Source of the DNA: Lachnospiraceae bacterium
GTDB taxonomy: Bacteria; Bacillota_A; Clostridia; Lachnospirales; Lachnospiraceae
Direction: 5' to 3'
Length of the DNA: 64,000 nt
Assembly: GCA_009774465.1 (NCBI GenBank)
Contig: VSNT01000003.1
Location: forward strand, 1 to 64,000
Position numbers and translations under genes: made by a program. This document shows positions 1 through 8,007 of the stretch, piece by piece. Positions within the stretch are counted from its first letter, which is position 1; the number at the start of each line of letters is the position of its first letter. The notes under the pieces were generated by a model, which worked only from the letters and a program-made list of their open reading frames with translations, did no database searches and was not told the origin of the DNA.

Positions 1-349
1 GATTATCGTCAGGGGTATAAAATTTTCCTTCTATATATATATATAATTTCAAATTGTTTTCCGTCAGCCTGCTTAAAAAAAAGTACCAGTCTCTGGCAGA
101 ACGCATAAGCCGGTCAATGGATTTAATCATCACAATATCAAACTTATCCTTTTCCATATCAGCCAAAAGTCTCTGGTACTCATTCCGCTTATATGCCACC
201 GTGCCTGTTTCTGATTCTATGTACTGCACTGTCACCTGCCATCCCTTTTTTTCTGCAATTTCCCTGCTTTCCGCCGCCTGTGCCGCCAGGGCACTTCTCT
301 GACTTTCTTCCTCCGTACTGCATCTGTTATAAATCCCAACCCGTTCCAT
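1..349 (-). CDS. Serine recombinase (resolvase/invertase family), N-terminal part; runs off the left edge
   Basis: Reading the minus strand from ATG 349 gives 116 codons without a stop to the window edge. The start MERVGIYNRCST matches the N-terminus of serine recombinases: Ser11 in the Y-x-R-x-S box would be the nucleophile that forms the phosphoserine link to DNA. Further in, SIDRLMRSARDW matches the conserved arginine-containing helix of the catalytic domain (usual form S-R-L-x-R). A GGAAAGG ribosome site lies 11 bases before the ATG. Proteins of this sort excise or integrate mobile elements, and the C-terminal DNA-binding part lies outside the window. A 48-codon ORF precedes it in the same direction. 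The family call is firm; whether it is a large integrase or a small resolvase cannot be decided here. Confidence 0.85.
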   Translation of the reverse strand, partial: MERVGIYNRCSTEEESQRSALAAQAAESREIAEKKGWQVTVQYIESETGTVAYKRNEYQRLLADMEKDKFDIVMIKSIDRLMRSARDWYFFLSRLTENNLKLYIYIEGKFYTPDDN

Positions 350-371
350 TTTAACCCATGCCTTTCCGTCA

Positions 372-388
372 TGCCGCCTTTGGCGGCA
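372..388. repeat. Perfect 7-bp hairpin upstream of the recombinase
   Basis: TGCCGCC, three bases, GGCGGCA: a perfect inverted repeat 23 bases before the recombinase start codon, just outside its ribosome site. There is no T-run, so it is probably not a terminator. It could shape the leader mRNA or be a protein-binding site. Confidence 0.5.
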
Positions 389-452
389 CAAACAATCTGT
401 TGTGAAACTCAGATATTCCTGCGGGCGTACCTTGACCGCTTAGAAAATCTTT

Positions 453-599
453 TCACACTTCCTCCTTCCAGATCATGTGCAGCACACACTCCTTCTCTTC
501 CTCTGTAATAACCCCCGCTCTTTCCAGCAATTCCACTGCATTCCCCAGAATTTCCTTCTTTTTACCTTCCATATTTAATCTTTCAATTAGCGATTCCAT
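453..599 (-). CDS. Small hypothetical protein (48 aa) upstream of the recombinase
   Basis: ATG at 599 opens a 48-codon frame ending in TGA at 453, starting MESLIERLNMEGKKKE and ending MIWKEEV. It is charged and predicted helical, with no membrane segment or cysteine motif. A GGGGA ribosome site lies about ten bases upstream. It reads in the same direction as the recombinase, about 100 bases before it, so the two may form one transcript of a mobile element. I do not recognise a function. Small helical proteins are common beside recombinases, but any role as regulator or directionality factor would be guesswork. Confidence 0.6.
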   Translation of the reverse strand: MESLIERLNMEGKKKEILGNAVELLERAGVITEEEKECVLHMIWKEEV

Positions 600-691
600 G
601 ATAACTGTCCCCTACAGTTTTAGTTAAATATATGCAGCCCGCCGCTCTGCCCATTCACAGAAGATTATTGTTTACAGATATTTTAGATGAC

Positions 692-840
692 GCGAGGATA
701 GAACTTCAATTCTTCGTCGCCACGCTCCCGCTCCATAAAAACGTAACAGTACTAAGCTCGCGAGCTGCTTGCAGCTCTTAACCTCGCTAAGTACTGACGT
801 TTTTAAAGGGGCTCCTTAAGAATTGAAGTTCTATCCTCGC
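692..840. repeat. 149-bp near-palindromic element
   Basis: The outer arms 692-714 and 818-840 are perfect 23-base inverted copies (GCGAGGATAGAACTTC inward). Inside, 734-755 and 786-808 are also largely complementary around ACGT and AGTAC cores, and the centre carries GAGCTGC/GCAGCTC. The whole can fold into one long interrupted hairpin. It lies between the recombinase edge and the ABC operon and contains no credible ORF. It could be a MITE-like or REP-like repeat, or a structured RNA. Confidence 0.75.
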
Positions 841-890
841 TCAGTTACAAAATATTAATAGCCAATCGTCTTAAAACTATGCCATGCCTA

Positions 891-946
891 ACAGGCTTGC
901 CTGTGCGAACCCCCGCCAACCTGTAACTTTTTTAAGAAACAGGTTG
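891..946. promoter_or_regulatory. Two inverted repeats upstream of the ABC operon promoter
   Basis: ACAGGC-TT-GCCTGT lies at 891-904. CAACCTGT (917-924) is matched by ACAGGTTG (939-946), whose right arm overlaps the -35 box at 944-949. The position suits a repressor site, but no regulator is encoded nearby. Alternatively these are structures of an upstream transcript. Confidence 0.4.
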
Positions 947-972
947 ACTTTAGCGCTTTAAACTAGTATAAT
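944..972 (+). promoter_or_regulatory. Sigma-A promoter of the ABC transporter operon
   Basis: TTGACT at 944-949, a 17-bp spacer, and a perfect TATAAT at 967-972, about 50 bases before the first gene. Confidence 0.85.
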
Positions 973-1021
973 CTGATACGCAGTGAATTATTTGCTGTAA
1001 TATTTTATGGGAGGAACCATT

Positions 1022-2080
1022 ATGAAAAAAATACTTGCATTACTTATGACCGTAGCTATGGTAGGAAGTCTTACCGCATGTGGAGGAAATGCGGATACAC
1101 CAAATACTGCTGAAAGCACGGAAAACAGTCAGGAAGCTGCAAATGCTGCTGACACCGAAACCGCTGCCGCAGAAAATGAAGCTGCCGGCGATGATGAAAC
1201 CTATGTTGTAGGCATCTGTCAATTGGTACAGCATGATGCGCTGGACGCTGCTACCCAGGGATTTATGGATGCTTTGACAGACGCACTTGGCGACAAGGTC
1301 ACCTTTGACGTTCAAAATGCACAGGGTGATTCCAACACCTGTTCTACCATTATCAACAGCTTTGTTTCCAGTGATGTGGATCTGATCCTTGCAAACGCAA
1401 CTCCTGCTCTTCAGGCTGCTGTTGCAGGAACCAATGAAATTCCGATCCTTGGAACCTCTGTTACCGAATATGGTGTGGCACTGGGTATTGACGGATTTGA
1501 CGGTACAGTAGGGGGAAATGTTTCCGGTACCTCGGATCTTGCACCTCTTGACGGACAGGCAGATATGCTTCAGGAATTATTCCCTGACGCAAAAACAGTT
1601 GGTTTATTATATTGTTCTGCAGAAGCAAATTCTCAGTACCAGGTAGATACCATTAAGGCATTCCTTGAAGAAAAAGGCTATAGCTGTGAATATTACGCCT
1701 TTTCCGATTCCAACGACATTACTTCCGTTGTAACAAATGCAGCAGATACGGTTGACGTTATTTATGTCCCTACCGATAATACCGCTGCTTCCAACGCAGA
1801 ACTTATTAATAATGTATGTGTTCCTGCCGGCGTACCTGTAGTTGCCGGTGAAGAAGGCATCTGTGCAGGCTGCGGCGTAGCTACCTTATCTATCAGCTAT
1901 TATGATCTCGGTGTTGCTACCGGCAAGATGGCAGTAAGAATCCTGACTGAAGGCGCGGATATATCCACAATGCCCATTGAATATGCACCCAACTTTACAA
2001 AGAAATATCAGGCAGCAAACTGTGAAGCATTAAATATTACTGTTCCTGAAGGTTATGAAGCAATTGCAATTGAAGAATAG
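1022..2080 (+). CDS. ABC transporter substrate-binding lipoprotein (PF04392/COG2984 family)
   Basis: This is a 352-aa extracytoplasmic binding protein. The N-terminus MKKILALLMTVAM is a lipoprotein signal ending in the lipobox LTAC, with lipidated Cys20, followed by an acidic Asn/Ala/Glu-rich linker and a periplasmic-binding-protein-like two-lobe fold. ATG 1022 is preferred over the GTG/ATG codons just upstream because GGGAGGAACC sits at the correct distance. Members of this family bind small solutes; some are implicated in tryptophan or tyrosine uptake, but the ligand cannot be read from sequence. The permease and ATPase follow, making a complete importer. A hairpin after the stop (2115-2139) may make this gene more highly expressed than the permease. 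Confidence 0.9.
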   Translation: MKKILALLMTVAMVGSLTACGGNADTPNTAESTENSQEAANAADTETAAAENEAAGDDETYVVGICQLVQHDALDAATQGFMDALTDALGDKVTFDVQNAQGDSNTCSTIINSFVSSDVDLILANATPALQAAVAGTNEIPILGTSVTEYGVALGIDGFDGTVGGNVSGTSDLAPLDGQADMLQELFPDAKTVGLLYCSAEANSQYQVDTIKAFLEEKGYSCEYYAFSDSNDITSVVTNAADTVDVIYVPTDNTAASNAELINNVCVPAGVPVVAGEEGICAGCGVATLSISYYDLGVATGKMAVRILTEGADISTMPIEYAPNFTKKYQAANCEALNITVPEGYEAIAIEE

Positions 2081-2114
2081 GCAGAATAAATAATTATCGT
2101 CATTTATGTAAAGT

Positions 2115-2139
2115 CAGCGGGAGAATTTTTCTCTCGCTG
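2115..2139 (+). terminator. Attenuating hairpin between binding-protein and permease genes
   Basis: CAGCGGGAGA (2115-2124) pairs with TCTCTCGCTG (2130-2139), with one G-U pair and a five-base loop. A broken, pyrimidine-rich tail follows. It is likely a partial terminator or 3' stabiliser that sets more binding protein than permease. Confidence 0.6.
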
Positions 2140-2183
2140 CTTTTCATCCTTTATTTTTTACTTATGTATTCTGGAGGAAATCA

Positions 2184-3116
2184 ATGAACATCTTAAATTT
2201 ATTAAATGCAATGCCCGGCGTATTTTCGCAGGGCTTAATCTGGGGAATCACCGCCATTGGCATTTACATTACTTATCGTGTCCTGGATATTGCCGACCTG
2301 ACCGTTGACGGTTCCTTATGTACCGGCGGTGCTGTATGCATCATGATGATGCTTTCCGGCCACAATGTTTTCACTGCCATGATCGCTGCAACCCTGGCTG
2401 GTATGCTTACCGGACTGGTAACCGGACTTTTTCACACTTTTATGGGAATTCCCGCAATTTTAGCAGGTATTCTTTCCCAGCTTGGTCTTTATTCCGTTAA
2501 TTTGAAAATCATGGGAAAAGCAAACCAGGCAATCAATGTAGACAAATATGACCTTCTGGTTTCATTGCGATATATTAAAGGAGTTGTTTTTTACAAAAAT
2601 CCAATTTTTGTAGTTGCCATTACCATCCTTATTTTAGTTTTCATACTTTACTGGTTTTTTGGAACAGAACTGGGCTGTGCCCTTCGTGCCACCGGATGTA
2701 ATGGAAATATGTCCAGAGCACAGGGCATCAATACTGACAGATCCAAGGTGCTTGGACTTATGATCTCTAACGGACTGGTAGGACTTTCCGGTGCACTGCT
2801 TTCCCAATATCAGGGATTTGCAGATATCAATATGGGGCGGGGCGCTATTGTAATCGGCCTTGCAGCAGTGATTATCGGGGAAGCTGTATTTGGAAAAATA
2901 TTTAAAAACTTTGGTTTTAAACTGATCGGCGTGGTACTTGGCTCCATTATTTACTACATTGTTCTTCAGATTGTTATCTGGCTGAAAATCGTTGACACGG
3001 ACAGCCTTAAATTATTATCTGCACTTATTGTTGCTGTGTTCCTTGCCATTCCTTTTTGGAAAAACAAATACTTCACCAAATCTGTCTTAAAGAAAGGAGG
3101 AAATAGCAATGCTTGA
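2184..3116 (+). CDS. ABC transporter permease (COG4120 family)
   Basis: A 310-aa integral membrane protein with about eight to nine hydrophobic segments, for example around residues 20-40, 48-80, 145-165, 210-240 and 275-290. It resembles the branched-chain amino acid/LivH-like permease superfamily, in the subgroup that pairs with PF04392 binding proteins. The motif ALRATGCNGNMSRAQGI is the cytoplasmic coupling loop that contacts the ATPase. A GGAGG site precedes ATG 2184. The last eight bases overlap the ATPase gene, indicating coupled translation. It forms the membrane channel of the importer. Confidence 0.88.
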   Translation: MNILNLLNAMPGVFSQGLIWGITAIGIYITYRVLDIADLTVDGSLCTGGAVCIMMMLSGHNVFTAMIAATLAGMLTGLVTGLFHTFMGIPAILAGILSQLGLYSVNLKIMGKANQAINVDKYDLLVSLRYIKGVVFYKNPIFVVAITILILVFILYWFFGTELGCALRATGCNGNMSRAQGINTDRSKVLGLMISNGLVGLSGALLSQYQGFADINMGRGAIVIGLAAVIIGEAVFGKIFKNFGFKLIGVVLGSIIYYIVLQIVIWLKIVDTDSLKLLSALIVAVFLAIPFWKNKYFTKSVLKKGGNSNA

Positions 3117-3903
3117 GCTTAAAAATGTAACGAAAGTATTTAATCCGGGAACTGTAAATGAAAAGCTTGCTCTGGATAATTTTTCTCTGACTCTTGAAGA
3201 TGGTGATTTTGTTACTGTAATTGGTGGAAATGGCGCCGGAAAATCTACCATGATGAATGCAATTGCAGGAGTATGGCCGGTGGATGCCGGACAGATTCTG
3301 ATTGACGGTGTTGATGTGACTAAACTTCCTGAACATAAGCGTGCAAAGTTCCTTGGCCGGGTTTTTCAGGATCCCATGACCGGAACTGCCGCATCTATGG
3401 GTATTGAAGAAAACCTTGCCCTGGCAAAGCGCCGCGGCCACACCCGTTTTCTCCGCCCCGGTATCACCAAAAGAGAAAGGGAAGAATATAAAGAACTTTT
3501 AAAAATCCTTGGCCTCGGCCTTGAAGAACGTCTGACTTCAAAGGTAGGACTTTTATCCGGCGGACAGCGCCAGGCGCTTACTCTTCTTATGGCAACCCTT
3601 CAAAAGCCGAAGCTATTGCTTTTAGACGAGCACACTGCTGCCTTAGATCCCAAAACTGCCGCAAAGGTTTTGGAAACCACAGAATATATTGTGAACAAGG
3701 ATCATCTGACTACGCTGATGATCACCCACAATATGAAGGATGCTATTACCCACGGCAACCGTCTCATTATGTTGATGGATGGAAAAATCATTCTGGACAT
3801 CAGAGGAGAAGAAAAGAAAAAGCTGACCGTCGAAGACCTGCTTCATAAATTTGAGGAAGCCAGCGGAGAAGAATTTGCCAATGATAAGGCGATTCTGGGA
3901 TAA
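3109..3903 (+). CDS. ABC transporter ATP-binding protein (COG1101 family)
   Basis: A 264-aa nucleotide-binding subunit. The Walker A motif GGNGAGKST lies near residue 40, the Q-loop at FQDPMTGT, the signature LLSGGQRQALTL near 145, Walker B LLLLDEHTAALD near 165, and the switch histidine in MITHNM. All catalytic residues are present, so it should hydrolyse ATP. It overlaps the permease gene and is preceded by AAAGGAGG. It is the last gene of the operon and is followed by a strong terminator at 3919. Confidence 0.93.
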   Translation: MLELKNVTKVFNPGTVNEKLALDNFSLTLEDGDFVTVIGGNGAGKSTMMNAIAGVWPVDAGQILIDGVDVTKLPEHKRAKFLGRVFQDPMTGTAASMGIEENLALAKRRGHTRFLRPGITKREREEYKELLKILGLGLEERLTSKVGLLSGGQRQALTLLMATLQKPKLLLLDEHTAALDPKTAAKVLETTEYIVNKDHLTTLMITHNMKDAITHGNRLIMLMDGKIILDIRGEEKKKLTVEDLLHKFEEASGEEFANDKAILG

Positions 3904-3918
3904 CCTTATGTTAATTAT

Positions 3919-3950
3919 ACAGCTTCGGAAATTCCGAAGCTGTTATTTTG
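3919..3950 (+). terminator. Terminator of the ABC operon
   Basis: ACAGCTTCGGAA (3919-3930) and TTCCGAAGCTGT (3932-3943) form a perfect 12-bp stem followed by TATTTTG. It lies between convergent genes and could also serve the truncated PBP gene on the other strand. Confidence 0.85.
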
Positions 3951-3975
3951 TTTCATGTTTCACTGCTCTCATATC

Positions 3976-5085
3976 CTATTTTGTAAACACCGGCTTACAG
4001 CTGTTCATAGTGGCCTGCACAAAATTTTCACTCCCATGTCCGGTGGTTTTGTGGCAGCGGATTCTTCTATCTTCCACCATAATATAGCCCGGGCAGGAAA
4101 ACTGGTCCTCACAGGTTACCACACCGCTCTCCAGCCCGGCTGCCGCTGTGACGATCTTAAAGGTAGATCCCGGTTCATAGGTATCGCTGATACAACCATT
4201 CCGCCACATTTGATTTAATAATTCCTGCTTCGCCTCATCGCTTAAGCCTTCCGTATTTGTTCCTTCCGGCAGCTCATAAGGATGGTTTAAATCAAATTCC
4301 GGCACATCCACCATTGCCATAATCTCTCCGTTTTGGGGATTCATAACTAGAATAGACACCCGTTCCGCCTGTTTGGTCTCCATTACCTGCTTTGCCAGCT
4401 GCGTGGCATAGCTTTGAATATTCATATCAAGGCTTAAATAAAGGTCGTTTCCGGCAACAGGCTCTATTCTCTGTTCCCCTGCTTCATCAATTTCAACCCC
4501 TCTGGCATCTGTTACCGTAAGGATGGTTCCTTCCGTTCCTTTTAAATACTCTTCATACTTTACTTCCAGACCGATAATTCCCTGATTATCGCCTCCGGTA
4601 AATCCAAGCACCTTAGATGCAAGAGATCCGTAAGGATAATAACGCTTGTAATCCTCATCCACCTTAACCCCTTCCAGATTATATGCTCTAATTGCATCTC
4701 CTATTTCTTTGTCCACATTGCTTTTAATTCTTTCAATTGCAGAATATTTTTCCACTCTGCCACGGACATACTCTTCCGAAAGCCCCAGCTCCCTGCATAA
4801 AACCTCTACAATTTTATCCGGATCTTTTATCTGATTATGGATAACGGAAATGGTACATACCGTCTTATTATCTGCAATTACAGTTCCATTTGCATCCAGT
4901 ATCCTTCCCCTTGCCGCTTTAATGCTTCTTTCTCTTTCATGAAGTTCCTGGGCTTTTTCCGTATAATATTCCGACTGAAACACCATAAGATAGACCAGCC
5001 TTCCGGTAAGCACCATAAAAATTGCCACACAGATAAAAAATACCGTAACGATCTTTTTTCTGTTCCAGGTTTTATTTTTTATCAT
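3976..5085 (-). pseudogene. SpoVD/PBP2-like class B penicillin-binding protein, C-terminally truncated
   Basis: The frame encodes 369 aa: a short cytoplasmic N-terminus, one membrane anchor (about residues 13-35), a dimerisation/pedestal domain with GRILDANGTVIA, and the first part of a transpeptidase domain with the active-site box STFK at Ser307. It stops soon after NSCKPVFTK, where the family normally has S-C-N-P and then about 200 more residues including the K-T-G box. So the second catalytic motif is altered (SCK) and the third is missing. Only about 35 bases lie between its stop and the convergent terminator, so no remnant of the rest is present. Start 5085 is chosen for the GAGG site six bases upstream. 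The product is very unlikely to be a working transpeptidase. Confidence 0.8.
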
Positions 5086-5212
5086 AAAAAACCTCATAGA
5101 AAAGGTATTATTATAATTTATTACCAGTTCCATGAGGTTATTCTTGCTTATTGCCTCTTATTTTCTATCATTCCCAGTCTCTGTAAATATTCTGGGAATT
5201 ATTCATATACCA

Positions 5213-7489
5213 TTATGGCGAAGGTGATGCTGAACCTGCCGCGTCAGGATCTGGTGATGAAGATGCTGCCGGAGACTGTATGCCTGTCTGATAGCTTCCT
5301 CCCAGCACCGCACCGGTAACAGGATCTACATAATTGCCTGTATTAGGATCTACTGCATATCCGGTAACCGGATCAATGGGAAAGTCTTTCCATACCTCTC
5401 TATAGGGTTCTCCCTCCCCTTCCGTTCCGGTGCCTTCAGGATTTTCTCCCTCTCCGCCGCCATTTTGGCTGTCTTCACTGCCCTCACCGCTTCCGCCTTC
5501 TACTCCTTCTCCTCCTTCCGGTGTGTCTCCTTCTTCAGGCACAACCGGCGTCATAATTTCTATCTGCAGAGCTTCAAGTTCCTCTCTTTCTTTATCTGAA
5601 AGCTCTTCTGTCATGAAAATTCCCATGTAGGGGAGCACCTCTGTGAGAATATTTCTTACAATCTTTGTTGCAAACTTGGCGTCATCCATAATATTTCCCG
5701 GCACGTTAGGCCTGTCTACCACTACATATATCGCAATCTCCGGATTATCCGCCGGCGCATATCCCATGAAAGACACTACATATTCTTTATTGCCCCGAGG
5801 CAGAGTCTCGGCGGTTCCAGTCTTACCGCCAATCATATAACCTGCGGGCCTTGCAGTTTTTCCTGTTCCCTTCTCTCCTGTCACCACCAGATTACACATT
5901 TCGCGAATCCTTGCCGAAGTCACTTCCGATATGGTCTGCTTTAAGATTCTGGGTTCAATATTTTGTACGGTAGCGCCTGTAGGACTGATGATCTTGCTTA
6001 CCAGATGGGGTTCATAGTAATATCCCCCATTGATCAGAGAACAAAAGCCTGCTATCATCTGAATCATCGTGGCATTGTACCCTTGCCCGAAACTGTTGGT
6101 TGCAAGTTCTGTAGGTCCCATCGTTTTTTTATCATAAACAAGACTGGCTGTTCTGGCCTCACCTGCAAGATCAATATTCGTCTTAAGACCAAGATTAAAA
6201 ATATGCTGAAAATCAACATAAGTTTCTTTTCCCGTGGCATTTGCAACATTCATCAAAACCACATTGCAGGATCGCTCCACCCCTTCTGCCACTGTCAATG
6301 TTCCATCTCCCCAGGTATTATGACAACTTATTTCATAATCACCTATGGACAGCATACCATTACAGGTATAACTTTCATTTCCTGTAATGCTCCCACTTTC
6401 AATGGCTGCTGCTACGGTAAATGGTTTTGATACAGAGCCTGGTTCATAGGTATCATTAATACAGAAATTTTTCCACAGCGCATTTAAGTGCCTGTAAAAC
6501 ACATCAGGATCTTCAGTTATTGTACCTACATTTTCCACATTAATATATTCTCCGGTACGCTTATTTTCTTCATCCAGAATTGGCATTCCAATCAGCGCAT
6601 CCGTATTTCTGGTATCATTCAAATCAAAATTGGGGTAACTTGCCATTGCAAGTATTTCGCCTGTATTTACTCTCATAATAATACAGCCTATATTATTTGC
6701 CCCATTTCCCTCATGAGCATTGTCTTTGTATTCCTCGTCAAATTTTTTTAAATATTTTTCTACAATACTTTGAATGTTTACATCAATAGTTGTTACAATC
6801 GAATTACCGTCCTCTGCCGGTATGGTTGTTCTCTCCAGGTTGGAATCATCGTTCAAATAACCATATTCTCTTCCCTGTGTTCCGGATAAAATATCGTTAT
6901 AATATTCTTCCAGTCCATAAGAACCTACATTATCACTGGTAGTAAAGCCTATTACATCACAGGCAAGGGTATTTCCGGGATAAACTCTTTTATACTCCTC
7001 CTCGAACCAGATTCCCTGAATCAGGGAATTTTCCTCATTTTGCAGTTCTCTAAATGCCTCTATCTGTTCATATTCCAGCCGCCTTGCCAATACATAATAG
7101 CGGGAATAATCTTTATTTGCCGCTATATACTCGCGTACACCGGCAGTGTCAATTCCAAACTGGCTTCTAAGGGCATTTAAAGTAGGCTCTAAATACTCCT
7201 CTTTTTCCGATATGGCAACAGCATCCAAAATCACATTATAGACTTTTTCGCTGGAAGCTAAAACGCTTCCATTTGCATCCAATATGGAACCCCGCTTATA
7301 GGGGATTGTGGTGCTGTCATATCTTTGCTGGGATAACACCTGTTTTTTATATTGCTCGCCATTATCCCGTGTAATAGTAATGAGCCGGTAGGATAACCCT
7401 ACAAAAGCCAGTAGTATTAAGAAAAATAATACTACCAGCTTCTTTTGCATTTTAATTGTGAATTTGTTCTGATTCTTTCTGTTCTCCAA
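5213..7489 (-). CDS. Class B penicillin-binding protein (FtsI/PBP2x-like) with a Gly/Glu/Pro-rich tail
   Basis: This septal peptidoglycan transpeptidase partners FtsW. Taking TTG 7489 as start (AGAAGGTG upstream; GTG 7519 is the alternative and would overlap ftsL) gives 758 aa. A membrane segment at about residues 18-40 is followed by the dimerisation domain and a transpeptidase domain with all three boxes: SVSK (Ser352), SCN (Ser407) and KTGT (Lys556). In place of PASTA domains, the last 100 residues form a low-complexity tail rich in Gly, Glu, Pro and Ser, with three short D-P-x-T-G repeats. It lies downstream of ftsL and upstream of the truncated second PBP. Confidence 0.9.
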   Translation of the reverse strand: MENRKNQNKFTIKMQKKLVVLFFLILLAFVGLSYRLITITRDNGEQYKKQVLSQQRYDSTTIPYKRGSILDANGSVLASSEKVYNVILDAVAISEKEEYLEPTLNALRSQFGIDTAGVREYIAANKDYSRYYVLARRLEYEQIEAFRELQNEENSLIQGIWFEEEYKRVYPGNTLACDVIGFTTSDNVGSYGLEEYYNDILSGTQGREYGYLNDDSNLERTTIPAEDGNSIVTTIDVNIQSIVEKYLKKFDEEYKDNAHEGNGANNIGCIIMRVNTGEILAMASYPNFDLNDTRNTDALIGMPILDEENKRTGEYINVENVGTITEDPDVFYRHLNALWKNFCINDTYEPGSVSKPFTVAAAIESGSITGNESYTCNGMLSIGDYEISCHNTWGDGTLTVAEGVERSCNVVLMNVANATGKETYVDFQHIFNLGLKTNIDLAGEARTASLVYDKKTMGPTELATNSFGQGYNATMIQMIAGFCSLINGGYYYEPHLVSKIISPTGATVQNIEPRILKQTISEVTSARIREMCNLVVTGEKGTGKTARPAGYMIGGKTGTAETLPRGNKEYVVSFMGYAPADNPEIAIYVVVDRPNVPGNIMDDAKFATKIVRNILTEVLPYMGIFMTEELSDKEREELEALQIEIMTPVVPEEGDTPEGGEGVEGGSGEGSEDSQNGGGEGENPEGTGTEGEGEPYREVWKDFPIDPVTGYAVDPNTGNYVDPVTGAVLGGSYQTGIQSPAASSSPDPDAAGSASPSP

Positions 7490-7502
7490 ATCTACACCTT
7501 CT

Positions 7503-7979
7503 TTAATCCGGTATGTCACCTGTCTGCCTTACATAATCGCTTCCTTCGCCATTAAAGGTTATGATCTGACCTTCCTCGGCATAGCGCATTCCCAGTTCCT
7601 GAATTGCAATTCGTCTTACCTCATCAAGATTTACACTGCTGGTTATTCTGCTGTAATTCTCGTCATTTGTCAGACGCATATAATTGAGCTGGCTTTCCAG
7701 CCTGGAAATATTCTTAATACTGTTAGTGATATCAGACTGCAGTGTTAAGTACCATGTAAGAATCAGTCCTGCCGCTACCATTGCCACTGCCATGAAAAGC
7801 ACGGAGCCAACGTTCATATGCAGTGCTCTTTCTCTGTTTTTACGGGTTCTGTTGCTTATTTTTTTAACAGGTGTATTTTGTATATCAGGCACAGCCTGTA
7901 ATCTTCTGGCAGCATTCCCCTGCACATAAACACTGTTTCTATATGCAGTTTTTCTCCTCTCTCTTGCATTCACTGCCAT
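7503..7979 (-). CDS. ftsL: FtsL-like cell division protein
   Basis: A 158-aa bitopic membrane protein: a basic cytoplasmic N-terminus, one membrane segment (VLFMAVAMVAAGLILTWYL, around residues 60-80), then an extracellular heptad-type coiled coil. That plan and the position between rsmH and the PBP gene identify FtsL, which with DivIC/FtsQ activates septal PBP synthesis. ATG 7979 is chosen because CAGGAG lies nine bases upstream; the frame stays open further, overlapping rsmH. Sequence conservation in this family is weak, so the call rests mostly on topology and context. Confidence 0.8.
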   Translation of the reverse strand: MAVNARERRKTAYRNSVYVQGNAARRLQAVPDIQNTPVKKISNRTRKNRERALHMNVGSVLFMAVAMVAAGLILTWYLTLQSDITNSIKNISRLESQLNYMRLTNDENYSRITSSVNLDEVRRIAIQELGMRYAEEGQIITFNGEGSDYVRQTGDIPD

Positions 7980-8007
7980 AACTAAAATCTCCTGAACTGT
8001 TAATTTT

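Noticed and set aside
54..302. Plus-strand ORF of 82 codons at the left edge
   Set aside because: It is the reverse strand of the serine recombinase, whose catalytic motifs read clearly on the minus strand.
692..840. Palindrome as an ordinary intrinsic terminator
   Set aside because: Far too long, arms interrupted, and no T-run at either end.
841..1021. T-box or other amino acid riboswitch before the ABC operon
   Set aside because: The leader between the promoter and gene is only about 45 bases and no T-box sequence is present.
3919..4000. Missing part of the truncated PBP in another frame
   Set aside because: Only about 35 bases lie between its stop and the terminator stem; no SxN or KTG coding sequence can fit.
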